A DNA stretch of 64,000 nucleotides, from the NCBI GenBank assembly GCA_030762935.1, contig CM060881.1, positions 100,124,501 to 100,188,500 of the forward strand, in the 5' to 3' direction. The position numbers and the translations under genes were made by a program. A model generated the notes under the pieces. That model saw nothing but the letters and a program-made list of their open reading frames with translations. It did no database searches and was not told where the DNA came from. Origin of the DNA: Hymenopus coronatus (taxonomy: Eukaryota > Arthropoda > Insecta > Mantodea > Hymenopodidae). Position 1 is the stretch's first letter; every line of letters starts with the position of its first letter. This document shows, piece after piece, positions 1 to 10,834 of this stretch.

Positions 1-779
1 CTTTTATTTATTTCATGCTAATCGAGAAAAATTAGCAGAAATAGTCTTATTTCTTGCTTTATTGTAAGTAGAAGCGAAATAAGGTTAAAGTGAAAGCCAA
101 AAGCTGGTTGCTATGTAGTTGATGTTCCTTTGTTTGTATGGACAGGAGTGGACAAATTCCTGTATGAGAAAAGTATAAGTTTTTCAAAGCTGAAACCAAG
201 AAAAAGGAATATCTCAAAAACGATCAGCTCCACGAAAAAAATGTATATAACATAAATTGTGTGTTTTAGCGTGCTCTACATTTTCTGCGGGTTAAGTTTT
301 TGTCCATCTCTTATGGTTTAGTAGTTATGCAAAATTCATCCGGAATAAAGTAGTCTTCATAGGCTATTCCCAGAAAATTCAAAATATACATTTTATTTGT
401 CAGGTAAATATCTTGAATATACTATATTTTAATCAAAATCGTTAGAGCCATTTTTTAGAAAATCAATATTTTCGAAAAAATGTCCATGTAAAGGGTAGTT
501 TGGGGTGGGGAGATTTTTCTCAAAGTTTTCGTGTCGCATCCCTGGAAGATACTAAACTTAAACACCAAGTTTGGGATTTTACCGACTTTTCGTTCTTGAG
601 TTATCGTGTTCACAGACACACGGACACAAGGACACACACACGGACCTTTTTCTGAAAATACCTTTTTTGATACAGGGGATCCTAAAACATATTTCCGGTG
701 AAATCTCGGTTTCGAATTTTTTGGTGCAGTGCAATATCTTCTCTATACACTATGTACATAGTACGTATAGAGAAAGCAA
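1..779 (+). repeat. R870 family copy, 5' end cut by window edge
   Basis: This is the 3' nine-tenths of the dominant repeat of the window. Reading along the + strand it shows the core blocks found in every copy: the ATGCTAATCGAG block near its start, the TATGGACAGGAGT block, TCTCTTACGGTTTAGCA, AATCAAAATCGTTAGAGCCA, the CCTGGAAGATACTAAACTTA block, a CACACGGACA microsatellite near 615-650, and GGTGAAATCTCGG. It ends in the terminal palindrome around CTATGTACATAG (748-759) and AGAGAAAGCAAAAA. The next copy begins at once at 780, so the two form a head-to-tail pair. No coding function is supported; the short ORFs here are chance openings. Confidence 0.85.
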
Positions 780-1315
780 AAATCTGATGTGTTCCATTCA
801 CATAACCTTCTCTAGCTGTTTAATTTACAAACCATTCTTAAAAAAGTTATTTTTTTATCTACGACATATTACTCAAGATATACATTAGCAGAAATTATCT
901 TATTACTTGCTTTCTTGTTAGCCTTAAATCGATAGTCAAATCTTTTAAATGCTAATCTTATGTGAAACAAATAGAGATCGGTTTGCTTTGCATGGCTGGC
1001 AGTAAAACAAGTGAGATAAAACGAAACATCACTTCCCGTTTAAGAAAAGTATGTGGTTTAAAATTGAAACCAATAACAAAATTTGCAAAATTTTGCAAAA
1101 CTCATCCAGAATAACGAGGTCTTCAGAGAATATTCCCAAAAAATTCAAACTATACAGTTTGTTTGTGTTATAAATATTTTTAATATACGGTATTTTAAGC
1201 AAAATCGTTAGCGCCAATCTTTTTTTCTTTCTTGAGAAAAACAAAATTTTCAAAAATGTTTCCATATAAAGGGTACTTTGTGGTGAGAGGGTTTTCTTGA
1301 TAATCTTTGTCCAAA
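780..1315 (+). repeat. R870 family copy, 3' truncated
   Basis: The copy begins with ATCTGATGTGTTCCATTCAC, directly abutting the end of the previous copy, and runs through the core to about the TCTTGATAATCTTTG block. It then switches to an unrelated tract (TTGTCCTGCACTAG...) that matches the start of the SINE-5 repeats at 30724 and 39849. The 5' blocks are more diverged than in the copy at 56991 (for example AGCTGTTTAATTTACAAACC after the subterminal repeat), which marks an older subfamily. Confidence 0.75.
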
Positions 1316-1360
1316 TCTTGTCCTGCACTAGACTTGTATGAAAAAACAATTAAATCAAAA
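1316..1360 (+). repeat. SINE-5 terminal fragment
   Basis: A short tract of the form CTTGTCCTGCAC...TTGTATGAAAAAACAATTAA. It matches the units at 30724, 39849 and 40166 (CCTGTCCTACAC...GTGTGAAAAAACAATTAA). It sits exactly where the R870 copy stops, so it is probably a truncated insertion. Confidence 0.5.
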
Positions 1361-1389
1361 TAAATCTTTTACCTACATCTTGCTAAGTA

Positions 1390-2247
1390 TTATTACTAAT
1401 ATTATTACTAGCTCCCTTGTAAATAGAAGGGAAATTAGAGAATGTACAGGTTAAAGAGATAGTCCTCTAAAACAGGTGAAAAAAAAAAACAAAAAAACAT
1501 TCATTTGTTTGCCAGGAGTAAATAAAACGAGAAACGAGGAGAAAGTTTAAATTTATAATTGAAACCAATAATTCGGAATATCTCGAAAACGGTTAACTTT
1601 ACGAAAAACTGTATATGACATAAATTGTTTTAATGAGATCTAATTTTTTTTTTTTTTTTTTTATCTCTTACGGTTTACCAATTATACAAAACTCAGAGTC
1701 TTCAGAGTCTATTCCCAGAAGATTCAAGATATACATTTCGTTTGTCATAAAAATATGTTAAACATAAGGGATTTTAATCAAAATCGTTAGAGCCATTTTT
1801 GAGAAAATTTTCAAAAACTGTTCCATGTAAAGGGTTTTTGGCGCGGGAGGATTTTCTAGAAAATCTTCGTCTCACATCCTTGGAAGATACTCAACTTAAA
1901 TACCAAGCTTGGTATTTAATCGACTTTTCGTTTTTTAGTTTTCCTGTCCACAGGCACAAACTGACATTTTTCTAAAAAGATCAGGGGATCTCAAAACATG
2001 CATTCCGGTGAAATTTCCATATAAAAATTTTGGATGGAATACAATAAACTGTTTATGCATTATATAAATTGTACATACGGGCTAGAGAATGTAAAGATGC
2101 TATTTTCAGACTCAGGGACCTCAAAACGTATATTTCCAGTGAAATCTCGACTTCAAATTTTTGGGTGGATACAATACCTACCTTATCTAACTACTATGTA
2201 CATTGCATGTACATACGTGCTACTCAAAGCAAAAATCAAATACATTC
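1390..2247 (+). repeat. R870 copy with a duplicated 3' end
   Basis: The core blocks run from the GTAAATAGAAGGGAAATTAG block near 1420 to a first 3' terminus at about 2040-2094 (TTGTACATACGGGCTAGAGAATGTA). From 2095 the sequence jumps back to the internal segment that normally precedes the terminus (GATGCTATTTTCAGACTCAGGG, then the GTGAAATCTCGAC block). It then reaches a second terminus at about 2200-2235 (TGTACATACGTGCT). The copy therefore has two tandem 3' ends. The copy at 35346-36333 has the same structure with the same breakpoint. Confidence 0.7.
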
Positions 2248-2324
2248 ACATACCTTTTTTTTTTTAATTTATGTTTTTAAGGTCACTTTATAACAACAGA
2301 GGTCATCAGCGACCATCACATCAA

Positions 2325-3110
2325 TTTCTCTAACTTTATTGTAACAAACTATTCTTGTATCTCCTACACTTGATAGAATGTATTATTGTACATTTTATTT
2401 CCTTGTAAAAGGGGACAATGGAAATATAATAAGCTAAAGTGATAGTCAAATCTTTTAAAAGCCGGTCGCTATATGAAAGTATTGAAATTCCGTTCTATTT
2501 GCCTGATCACGACACAGAAATATAAATAACAGCTTTCCATTTGAGAAATGTTTAAGTACTGGACAATTATAGCAATGGCCAGGAATGTCTCAGAAATGGT
2601 TAGCTGCAGAGTAGAAATGTGCCAGACTTACCTTGTGTTTTTGCGAAATCTACATTTCTATGTAGTAATTCTGTGCTCTTGCTGTTTACTAGTTAAGAAA
2701 AGTCATTTAGAGTGAAGAGGACTTCAGAGGCTATTCCCAGTAAATTCAAGATATACATTTTATTTGTCATGTAAATATATTTAATACGCGGTATTCTAAA
2801 TTAAAATTCTTAGAGGCATAATTTGTTCTTTCAAATGGTGGTTTAGGGTGAGAAAATGTACTTGAAAATTTTCCTGCCACATCCTGTCACTCAAAATATC
2901 AAGTTTAGCATTTAATCTGCTTTTCGTTGAGTTATGCCACTCACAGACACACCAACACAGATACACACAGAGCTTTTTCTAAAAATGCATTGCTTTTGGA
3001 TTAAGTGGACACTAAAACGCATATTTCCAGTGAAATCTCGGTATCAACTTTTAGGTGGTATGTAATATATTTTCTACTTATGCACTTATGTACGAAGTAG
3101 AGAAAGTAAA
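2325..3110 (+). repeat. R870 family copy, diverged subfamily
   Basis: This is a diverged copy without the canonical 5' end. Recognisable blocks are AAGCTAAAGTGATAGTCAAA, GAGGCTATTCCCAGTAAATT (near 2730), the CACAGACACACCAACACAG microsatellite and CAGTGAAATCTCGG. It ends in a weak terminal palindrome and GTAGAGAAAGTAAAAAG at about 3108. Many substitutions and small deletions show that it is old. Confidence 0.65.
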
Positions 3111-3337
3111 AAGTGTCTCTTTCAAGAATGTAAGAAAAATTATTTACATAGAGAAATCGGAAAAATCTAAAACATATATTGGATAAGAAGAACCAATATT
3201 TAATACTATTTAACGGTATTCTAACGCTGAAAGCTCGAATTAAAATACATTGCATTTAAACTTAAGACTTCTTACAGCGTCCTTGAAGATGTCAATAGCA
3301 TTATGTTTGCTAGTTGGCGTGTGAAAATGGCGTGTTA

Positions 3338-3607
3338 ATTATGGATGCTCTTCAACTACTGTGGTTCTCAGCGTCCCATTGTAAATTGGGCGTGAAAGAC
3401 TGCTTAATTTTGCTCAGAGGCCTCTCTATCAGGCTTGAAGTTCTTTTACGTGCCGTAAATCTACGACACGGGACCAACGGCTTTACTTCTCTTCCGTAGG
3501 AAGCCATTCTAAGGATTTTTACACCCGACAAAATCCTCTGCCGGGTTTGAACCCGCGACCTTGGGTATATGAAGTTAGCATGGTAACCACCACACCACAG
3601 AGGGCGA
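3338..3607 (-). repeat. tRNA-derived SINE, family SINE-1
   Basis: On the minus strand the unit starts with a tRNA-like head: a box-A-like GTGTGGTGGTTACCATGCTA and a box-B-like GGTTCAAACCCGG, which together form an internal Pol III promoter. A body of about 190 bp follows (GGGACCAACGG, TAGATTTACGGCACGTAAAAG, GCCTGATAGAGAGGCC), then a short AT-rich 3' tail. A second nearly full copy lies on the + strand at 46313-46592. The open frames on both strands inside it are by-products of the SINE body. Confidence 0.8.
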
Positions 3608-3640
3608 CGTTTTATCCTGGGGTGAGCAACCTTGATAATA

Positions 3641-5062
3641 TACGAGGGTTGGGGCAAAAGTCATGGCTACTAGTTTTTTTCTTGTAGATATGTGAACGGA
3701 TCACAAACGTATACGTGTCGTGTGGAAGTTCTGCAGGCATAGTGCGAATGCAGAACAACAGATGGCTCTGTGATAGCTGGTAGTAGCGCAACGAGGGATG
3801 TGAAATCAGTCAGTTGGTGAGTGTCGTGCAAAATGGAAGTAATCCATATTGAGCAGCGCGCTTATATTAAAATATCCGTTCTTCGAGGGAAAAATGTATA
3901 CAGTAGCACGGTGGGTAGGAAAGTTTCAGCAAGGACGTGAGCAACGTTCGGCACGACCTCTCAGTGTGCGGACCGACGTGGCAGGTGCCATCATCGAGCA
4001 GCTCCTGGATGAAGACAGACGATGGATGCTACTGCAGTTAGAGAGGGCAAGTGGCATCGAGGAATATCCACAGGATATTGCGTAATGAGCTACAACTACG
4101 CAAAATCGCATCGCGGTGGGTAGCACATGCATTGACGGAAGTTAAAAGGTGGGTGCGCTATGCAAAATACTCCGATCACCTTGTACGCTGACAACAGGAG
4201 GGCGATCAATTCTTGTCACGAATAATCGCCATCGAGGAATTTTGGGCCGGGGCATTCGAACCAGAACTGCAACGTCAGTCCGCGGAGTGGTGACATGCTG
4301 GATCACTAAGGAGACAGAAGTTACGTCAGAATCCTTCCCCACTAAAATTGATGGTGATCGTCGCGTATGACGTCAGGGGTGTCATTGTTTGCCATTTTGT
4401 TCCACTTGGCCGAACAATGACCGCACACTACTACAGGGGCTTCCTGGTGCAACAGGTACGATATGGCATTTGGGAGAAACGTCCGGATCTTGTAGACAGT
4501 GCAATAATCCTTCTCGACAATGCAAAACCACATAAAGCAAAGTATGTAGGACAGCTACTGCGACGTTGGGGATGGGAAGAATTGGAGTACCCACCGTATC
4601 CTCCCGATATTTCGCCCTGCGAATTTGATCTCATTCGAAAGATTAAGGAGCCACTACTTTGCAGGCGGTTTGCAACACGAGGGGACATTGCTAATGCTGT
4701 GCGTGAACAGATGACCCGATTCACATATGCTGCAGCAAATGCTGCGGCAGCTGGTATTTAGTGCCTCCCACACCGTTGGCAGCGTGTGATGACAGTAGCA
4801 GGGGACTACTTAGAGGGTCTTTAGACCCAGGTTTGTCATGTTAACTGTGTGTGTGTGTGTACTGTGCCGTCATTCTTTTGCACCATGAAGGCCATATTGC
4901 CCTATATACTACCGTAATAAATTAGTGTCTTTTGACATTCGTGCTATTCATTGTCCACACCTGTAGTTAACACCTTGTCCTTTCGTCTATACATATTTTC
5001 CAACCGGACTGGTATCTTCAAGAAAATAAATAGTTGCCATGATTTTTGCCCCAATCCTCGTA
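3641..5062 (+). mobile_element. mariner-family DNA transposon with both TIRs (non-functional)
   Basis: The element runs from 3643 to 5060 and is flanked by TA dinucleotides at 3641-3642 and 5061-5062, the target duplication expected for Tc1/mariner. The terminal inverted repeats are about 30 bp. The left end reads ACGAGGGTTGGGGCAAAAGT and the inverted right end ACGAGGATTGGGGCAAAAAT, followed by CATGGC(T/A)ACTA on both sides. The total length of about 1.42 kb is close to the usual 1.3 kb of mariners. The single internal gene is broken (see the next entry), so the copy cannot move by itself. It lies right beside the SINE-1 copy at 3338-3607. Confidence 0.92.
3833..4761 (+). pseudogene. mariner transposase pseudogene
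   Basis: Mariner transposases bind their TIRs through N-terminal helix-turn-helix motifs and cut DNA with a DDD catalytic triad. The likely old start is the ATG at 3833, and reading continues through at least two frames. Near 4225-4300 there is a remnant of the first catalytic block: AIEEF where a TGDE-like motif is expected, then FEPELQRQSAEW and a stop. The C-terminal part (4348-4761) is open for 137 codons and has LLDNAKPHK with Asp at 4516-4518 and YPPDISPCEFDLI. The residue 35 positions after that Asp is Glu (4621-4623), where mariner has Asp. Stops, frameshifts and both substitutions make it inactive. Confidence 0.88.
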
Positions 5063-5224
5063 TTTCTTTTCTGTATTTCTATTATCTTACATACAATATT
5101 CATTGTAAGCGCAGCAATACTTGGTTCACAATTCCGCAAACCGAAATATTATAAGGGATACTAAAGAATTCAAGGTAAGGTGAAAATATGCTTTTAGTGC
5201 TATTCGCTACCTACCTTCTCTTCG

Positions 5225-5432
5225 CAAACCTTTTCTTTCAATGTCTTATGTTGATCTATTTCTTTTTACCCGTTTTCTTTTTACTAACAAAAGCTTATTC
5301 TTGTATCATACATATACACATTTACAATCTCCCATGCCTAAGGCGGAACTCAAACCCATGATCTCCTGCGCACGAAGTACCAAAGCTAGGCACATTAACG
5401 AGCTTGGCCACAGGGACCGGCAGCTTAGTGAG
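5225..5432 (-). repeat. tRNA-derived SINE, family SINE-3
   Basis: The minus strand shows a tRNA-like head ending near 5432 (CCGGTCCCTGTGGCCAAGCT), with a box-B-like GGGTTTGAGTTCCGCC at about 5345-5360. A tail of ATGTGTATATGTATGAT and AGTAAAAAGAAAACGGGTAA follows. The same head, B box and tail order is found in the nested pair at 32279-32789, from which this copy has diverged by substitutions. Confidence 0.7.
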
Positions 5433-5439
5433 GGATGGA

Positions 5440-6635
5440 CGGAAGAAGAGAGAGGTTGCGAGCCTTGTTTTTCCTCAGTGCTCTCAACCAGAGAAAGTGT
5501 CTTTCCTTGAGACCTTCGGCCATTATGGTGAATACGCATCCAATTTGCCACGAACCAGCAGAATTATTGAGCAAACACAGAGTAAGTGGGCAAACTCTGC
5601 CATCTACAGACAGTAAGAAACCTTAGCGCTGAAGCCAATTGATGAAGGGTGTATAGTGTATTTCATGTTTCAATGTTGTCTCTCTGTTCTGTTTCCGCAA
5701 TTGCGCGAAATCTATCGAATGAAGACGTAAGCCGAGCGCCCACGAAAAGGTGCGCGTATACTAGATACCTACCACGTTATGCATAGTAGGGCATAGGGGG
5801 GTGGGGACGTTCGAACACCCCGAAATCTTAACTTAAAGCTTTTGCCACCTAAGTTGCAAACTGTTACTTTGGATTCATATTTAGAATTCTGCGTTTCTAT
5901 CAGAAAGGCGTGTTTTATGACAAAATTGTTGTTTCCAGTGACAAGGGCAATTGGCACACTGATGTCGCAAACTGAGCTGCGATTTTTATAGTGAAAAGGC
6001 GTCGAAAACAAAAAAAAAACAAAAACAAAAAAAAAAAATAACAAAATCAGAAAAAATACATTGTTTCGTCTTTCTTTCCCATAGGGTTCCTAACCGTTGA
6101 AAAAAGTTTTAAGTTATAATTACTGAATTTAGATCCCTCTTCCGCCCAGGTGCATTGTATTATGCGAGGTGTTGATAATAACCTTCGCCCGCACCGAGCA
6201 AACATACGTGAGCAAGATTGCACTAACTTGCAATCAGCACTTCATATTGTGAAGATAAAATCGGTCAGAATTACGTTTCATTTTTACCCAGTGATGAGTG
6301 ACTTGAAGAAAAACAGAAAACAGATAAAATTACATATTTGTGTAGGTTTGTTTAAGAATGATTAACATTGGTGTATGATAAGAATTAGATATTATTAGTG
6401 GAAGTTCTAATTTGCAAACCTTTTTTCTTGTAAAGTCTAGACTTATAGGAGAGAAAGCCGAGACAGGGGGATTTTTCGATATACTCCCACTAAAAAAAGT
6501 TCAGTTCGATCAGAACATCAATGTGACAGTGCTCCCTTGTGAGTCACGCGTATTTCTTTTTAATTAATTTACTTGGAGAGATTTGTAGTAGTTTTTCGTA
6601 AAATCCACGTTGTCTGCATGTGTTTGTGTGTGTCG
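5440..6635. other. No recognised feature
   Basis: This is mixed-composition sequence with short chance ORFs (at most 91 codons). An A-rich run at about 6008-6040 separates two unremarkable stretches. I see no family motif, tRNA-like box or R870 block. Confidence 0.4.
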
Positions 6636-6639
6636 TTCC

Positions 6640-6850
6640 GGAGGGATTCCTCGAGATCACAGGAGGATGGAAAGACATGAGTGTGTTCAACAGACACCGA
6701 AAACGACCTTGGGGAAAGAGCCACCATGGTGGGACCAACATAATCCAAGAAGTTCATCTCAACGCGGAGAGCGCTAGGAGCCCACACCCTGGGTCTAATT
6801 GCACTTTCCAAGTCCTATAGAGAACTTCAACGCCACCCTGCGCTGAGAGC
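6640..6850 (-). repeat. SINE-4 body fragment
   Basis: The stretch GGGGAAAGAGCCACCATGG...GCTAGGAGCCCACACC...GGGTCT...AACGCCACCC aligns in order with 42565-42720 (GGGGGAAGAGCCACCGTGG...GCTAGGAGCCCGCGCC...GGGTCT...AACGCCATCC). Only the body is present and no B box is seen. The 80-codon and 66-codon ORFs here are within the repeat. Confidence 0.6.
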
Positions 6851-7049
6851 TGTATTTCCAAAGCGCGTTAACCAATATGACCGGGCTCCATCAACGCAGT
6901 CAAATCGATACTAACAACCCTAAAAGAGATCAGTTAGGGGTGAAATAGAGCGAAACAAAAAGGATTGAGTAAAATACAACAAAGGCCTTTCCGCTCAAAT
7001 AGAAGAGTTTTGCCCAAAATTCGATTTTTAAAGTCATGAAGTTCGAGGG

Positions 7050-7260
7050 ATATTACCTAGCCAGGTTGCTCAAGCGATTTCGTTGTAACTGGCATTTGGG
7101 AGGTCGGGATTCGCTCCCCGTCTACCTCACTCTCTGGTCCTAGTTTTTTTTCATGGTTTTCCTGGGGCCGCTTAGGTGAATGCTGAGGTGCTGTATACCT
7201 ACCACGGTTCCTTTCTTTTCATTCCTTCACTTCATTTCCCTTCTTCATCTTTCAGGCCGG
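7050..7260 (+). repeat. tRNA-derived SINE, family SINE-4
   Basis: A tRNA-like head with an A-box-like AGGTTGCTCAAGCGATTTC and a B-box-like GGTCGGGATTCGCTCCCC (about 7100-7117) is followed by CTCTCTGGTCC and TTCATGGTTTTCCTGGGGCC. Together with the reverse-oriented copies at 42530-42945 and 52760-53160 it defines one family. The body may extend to about 7450 but becomes hard to align. Confidence 0.6.
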
Positions 7261-7585
7261 CAGCGGGATGGATCAAGGCCTTGTAGGCAGATGCCACGGC
7301 TGCTTGCTCCGAGTAAAACTTGTCTTCCCCCTGGTAGCACTGGTTGAAGCTAGGAGCCGTTGAGAGGCATCCTTCCGACGGCCTCCCATCTAGTAACACT
7401 GCTAGGGACTTCCATGCGTCTCTGCGCTTGGCTCTGTCTGCTCCTGTATGCTGGCCTGTGATTCCCCCTCTTCTCATCCATTACTGCAGGGGGTCGGCCG
7501 CAAAAGATCAATACTTGGTCACAGTTGCTGAAATGTCTCCCACTGCTGGCATACTCATACCTCACAGCTCGGGGAAATTGAAATT

Positions 7586-7845
7586 GAGTTTTATTTATAG
7601 GCGCTCTTTAACTGTTGCGGTCCTTAGCCCCACAATCTATATTGGGCTTCATTTTTCTCTGATGTCTCTTTATTAGGCTGTAGGTTCTTTTACGTGCCTA
7701 AATCTACGACACGGGACGAACATCAAATTTACTTCCCTTCCAAAGGAAACCATGCTCGAAAAAATCCATCACTCGAAATAAATCCTCGTGGGTTTGAACC
7801 TACGAGCTTGGGAACTTCCCTTGGCCACGGAGGACGACAGTTCTG
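7586..7845 (-). repeat. SINE-1 copy, diverged
   Basis: On the minus strand a worn B box (GGTTCAAACCCACGAGG) near 7785-7800 is followed by the SINE-1 body: GGAAGTAAATTTG, CGTGTCGTAGATTTAGGCACG and AAGAACCTACAGCC. The tail CCTATAAATAAAAC is at 7586-7600. It is clearly the same family as 3338-3607 but with many substitutions and a poorly preserved A box. Confidence 0.65.
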
Positions 7846-7861
7846 GGGAATGAAGAAACTT

Positions 7862-7985
7862 CTCAGCATTCGCCCTGTAACCTTCCCAAACAATAAAAAA
7901 AGACACCGGTCAGAGAGGCCGGTCGCAAGAATCGAACCCACGACCTCCCGAATGCCATTCCCACGTCTAAATCACGTGACTCGCT
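7862..7985 (-). repeat. SINE-4 head fragment
   Basis: On the minus strand: GAGTCACGTGATTTAGACGT (A-box side), CGGGAGGTCGTGGGTTCGAT (B box), then GACCGGCCTCTCTGACCGG. This matches the head of 52760-53160. It abuts the SINE-1 copy at 7586-7845, in the same orientation. Confidence 0.6.
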
Positions 7986-7989
7986 TTCA

Positions 7990-10590
7990 CAGTATACAAA
8001 ATATTTTTTTGAAATTTATACCAGGTATTTCACACTATGATAGTGATATTTTTACCTTGTGTCGAAATTCTCTGTTGCATGCTTATTTAAATAAAAATTA
8101 CATTCTAGTTTGCATGTTTATTTAAATAAAAAATTGCCTGTAAATGCATCGTTCTAATTAAATGAGTTACTTGATACCTTTTTAAAAATATTCACTAATA
8201 AGTTCAAGTTATACAGTAAATAGTTTACAAATAGATGTGTCATATCATAATGTTAATATTAAACCTAATTATTAGGATTATCATACTTATTTAATTTACT
8301 TATCATACTCTCCAAAATTTTTGTTTTTCAAAATGTAACAAGTTACTACTCAAATTTGGAGCATTATGTACAAGGACAAAGTGATCATTTTGATGTACTT
8401 ATGAGAGGCAGTATAAAAATTCTGAAACAAATTAGTAAAAGACTACATCCTCTGGAGCATTTTGAATATGGGAAAGTGTTGGAAAAGAGTTTGCGAGCAA
8501 AGATTTAAATTGGGACTGGTTATTAATAAGCATACCCTCCACATTTAATTCTTCAGTTGGTTAAAAGTTAAAGTACACCAAGTGGGAAAAGGATATAAAA
8601 TTTAGAATTCATATTATTTTATTGTAAACAATAAATATTTTTTCAACATTTTTAACCAAGTTTTACCAATGGTTCACCTTAGGTAAAGTTTAATATAAAC
8701 TATCAAGTTAAATGTAAAATAGGGAGACAATATTCCCTACACTTGACATTTGTAAATCACAGGACCCCTGCCCCCCCCCTCCAATATTTTTAGCCTGGCA
8801 CGCCCATGCTACCTATCCAACATTTATTCCTCTTCTTACTTGCCGCATGCTAGACGCCAATCACCTTCCAACCACCGATCTATCTAACCACCTTTCTAAT
8901 AACACTGAGCTCCCATTCTTCTTTTCACAGTTTATAGTACCGCCGCTGTATATCAGACTGGCATTTTGCATTACATAGAAAGAGACAGTGTTGCCAGCTC
9001 TTGCCACTATTGTGTGTACATCTACCATCTCTTGTAAAAACAAACAATGAAAGATGTAACGCTAGCAATAAGAATAACTATAAGACGGATAATTAAGTTA
9101 AATTGTACAAGCACAAAAAACTTCAGCCGGACTAAATCAATTAAATATTAGTGTTCTACTTACAAAAGCGTTGGTAACATAGTCGAAAGCGTGTATATGG
9201 GGAGGAAGTATCTAATTGATCCTAACAGACAACTTCCACCCTTTGCTGTGTGGGTCAACCCAACACTGCAAACCTTGCCGATTTTCATTTATTTTCTTTC
9301 GCGTTGTGTTTTGCGTGTACCAAAGCTCTAAGCAATAAAAGTAAACTAATATTAAAACGTTACAGGTAATAAAATTATAGTGAATATTCACAGCGCTAGT
9401 ATACTAAAGGTAACCATTTCGATATACACCTATCTCCTCTTTAACATCACAAAACGTCAGAGCCGGAAATACAGCACCGACACCATAGTTACCTAGCTTA
9501 CTCTTTGTACCCCTTTAACAGCAATAGCACTGTAGGCCATGATTTGTATTCGTTCTTCATATTATACTCACGTCAACCTGAAATGTTTTCTTACCCTTCC
9601 TTTTACTCGTGATTTTCCCTTCTTTTTGATCTATGATGCATCACATTTTCTCGCTCTCGCAGCGAATGTCATTGTTTTCCAGATTCCTCTGCATTCACAT
9701 TGCAGTGTGAGTCACGATTCCTTCTGGTATGCATCAAGAGTGAGCGTGCTTTGTTTTTCCTCTGGCATCGTTTATTTTTAAGGTGTTTAAAATGCAGCTG
9801 AGCTGAACTCCATTATTGTCAGACGTTCCTTTGTTTGACACCAACTTTAAAATTCTTCAAATAAAACAAACTTTCCAGCGGATATTGTTAAAGACTTAAA
9901 AAGTGTCTATTGCGGCGGAAGTAAATTCCCTGGTAACTTTATGTGCATTAGATTTAAAATAAATGAAATTATTTATGATGAAGTGCGCACGACTCTTCTG
10001 TGGTAAATGCTATCTGACAGATAAGTTCCTCCACATCGTATTACAACTATACTGAGCCTATATCAAAATCATAAAATTTAGATCAAAATACCAAATGGAA
10101 AATATAAGATGGCTGAAATGAATATAAGAGTTCGACAACTGTACTATTTCTCCCACATCTTTGAATATTTATATAGATTGAATGATAATAAATGGCTTGA
10201 ATAATATTACCTACATATAATTTAAAATACTAAAAGATAAACTTAAATCCTTTTATTTGCAGACGAACAGTAATAAGTCGCAAAGAAAAAGATATATAAT
10301 TAGTATTTTACAAACCAAATAAGTATAAAAGAAAAAAAACACACTATAGCATTTATAAGATCTCAGCCTGTAAGAACAAACAAACTTTAAACGAAAATAA
10401 TAGAACAGGTATGTTGCTTTTAAATACATTGGCTATACCGTAAGCTATGTGAAAAACTGTGAGGTTCAGAACACACCCGACTTCTTTAAGTATTTTTTGG
10501 CACCATACAGCGAATATTGGGTAAAATGCAAGGAAACAAACACCTTTAAAACTGTATGAGTTTATAGTCTTACCGGCAGCTTATTTATTT
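7990..10590. other. AT-rich stretch without recognised genes
   Basis: About 2.6 kb of AT-rich sequence. The ORFs are at most 80 codons and resemble no family I know. A pair of direct 20-base-scale matches around TGCATG(C/T)TTATTTAAATAAAA occurs at about 8076-8130. No R870 block, SINE box or transposase motif was found. It could be intergenic or intronic sequence. Confidence 0.4.
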
Positions 10591-10594
10591 ATTT

Positions 10595-10830
10595 TTTTAT
10601 TTTATGGTCACATCGGGGGCTTTGCTTTAGAAACAACTCATTGACTACAGGTTCTTTGTTTAACGTTAGACTTTTAATAATGTTCTTACTCTCACATACA
10701 TTCTTCCAGACTTTATGAGGGATAGGGAATGCTTTTGGTTAGTTAAAAATTAACCCACCCAGCCGGGAATCGAATCAGGGACCTCCAGGTGAGAAGTGAG
10801 ATCGCTGACCACTCGATCACCGAGGCATTC
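10595..10830 (-). repeat. tRNA-derived SINE, family SINE-2
   Basis: The minus strand begins with TGCCTCGGTGATCGAGTGGT (head, A-box side, about 10805-10828) and CTGGAGGTCCCTGATTCGAT (B box). The body passes ACTCTCACATACATTC in reverse and ends with GGGGGC, CCGATGTGACCATAAAAT and an A-rich tail. This is the same order as the copies at 34732, 50020, 52098 and 42955. Confidence 0.72.
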
Positions 10831-10834
10831 TTAG

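Noticed and set aside
3352..3657. 101-codon frame on the minus strand with a match at 46325-46570
   Set aside because: Both lie within SINE-1 copies; the similarity is of the repeat, not of a conserved protein.
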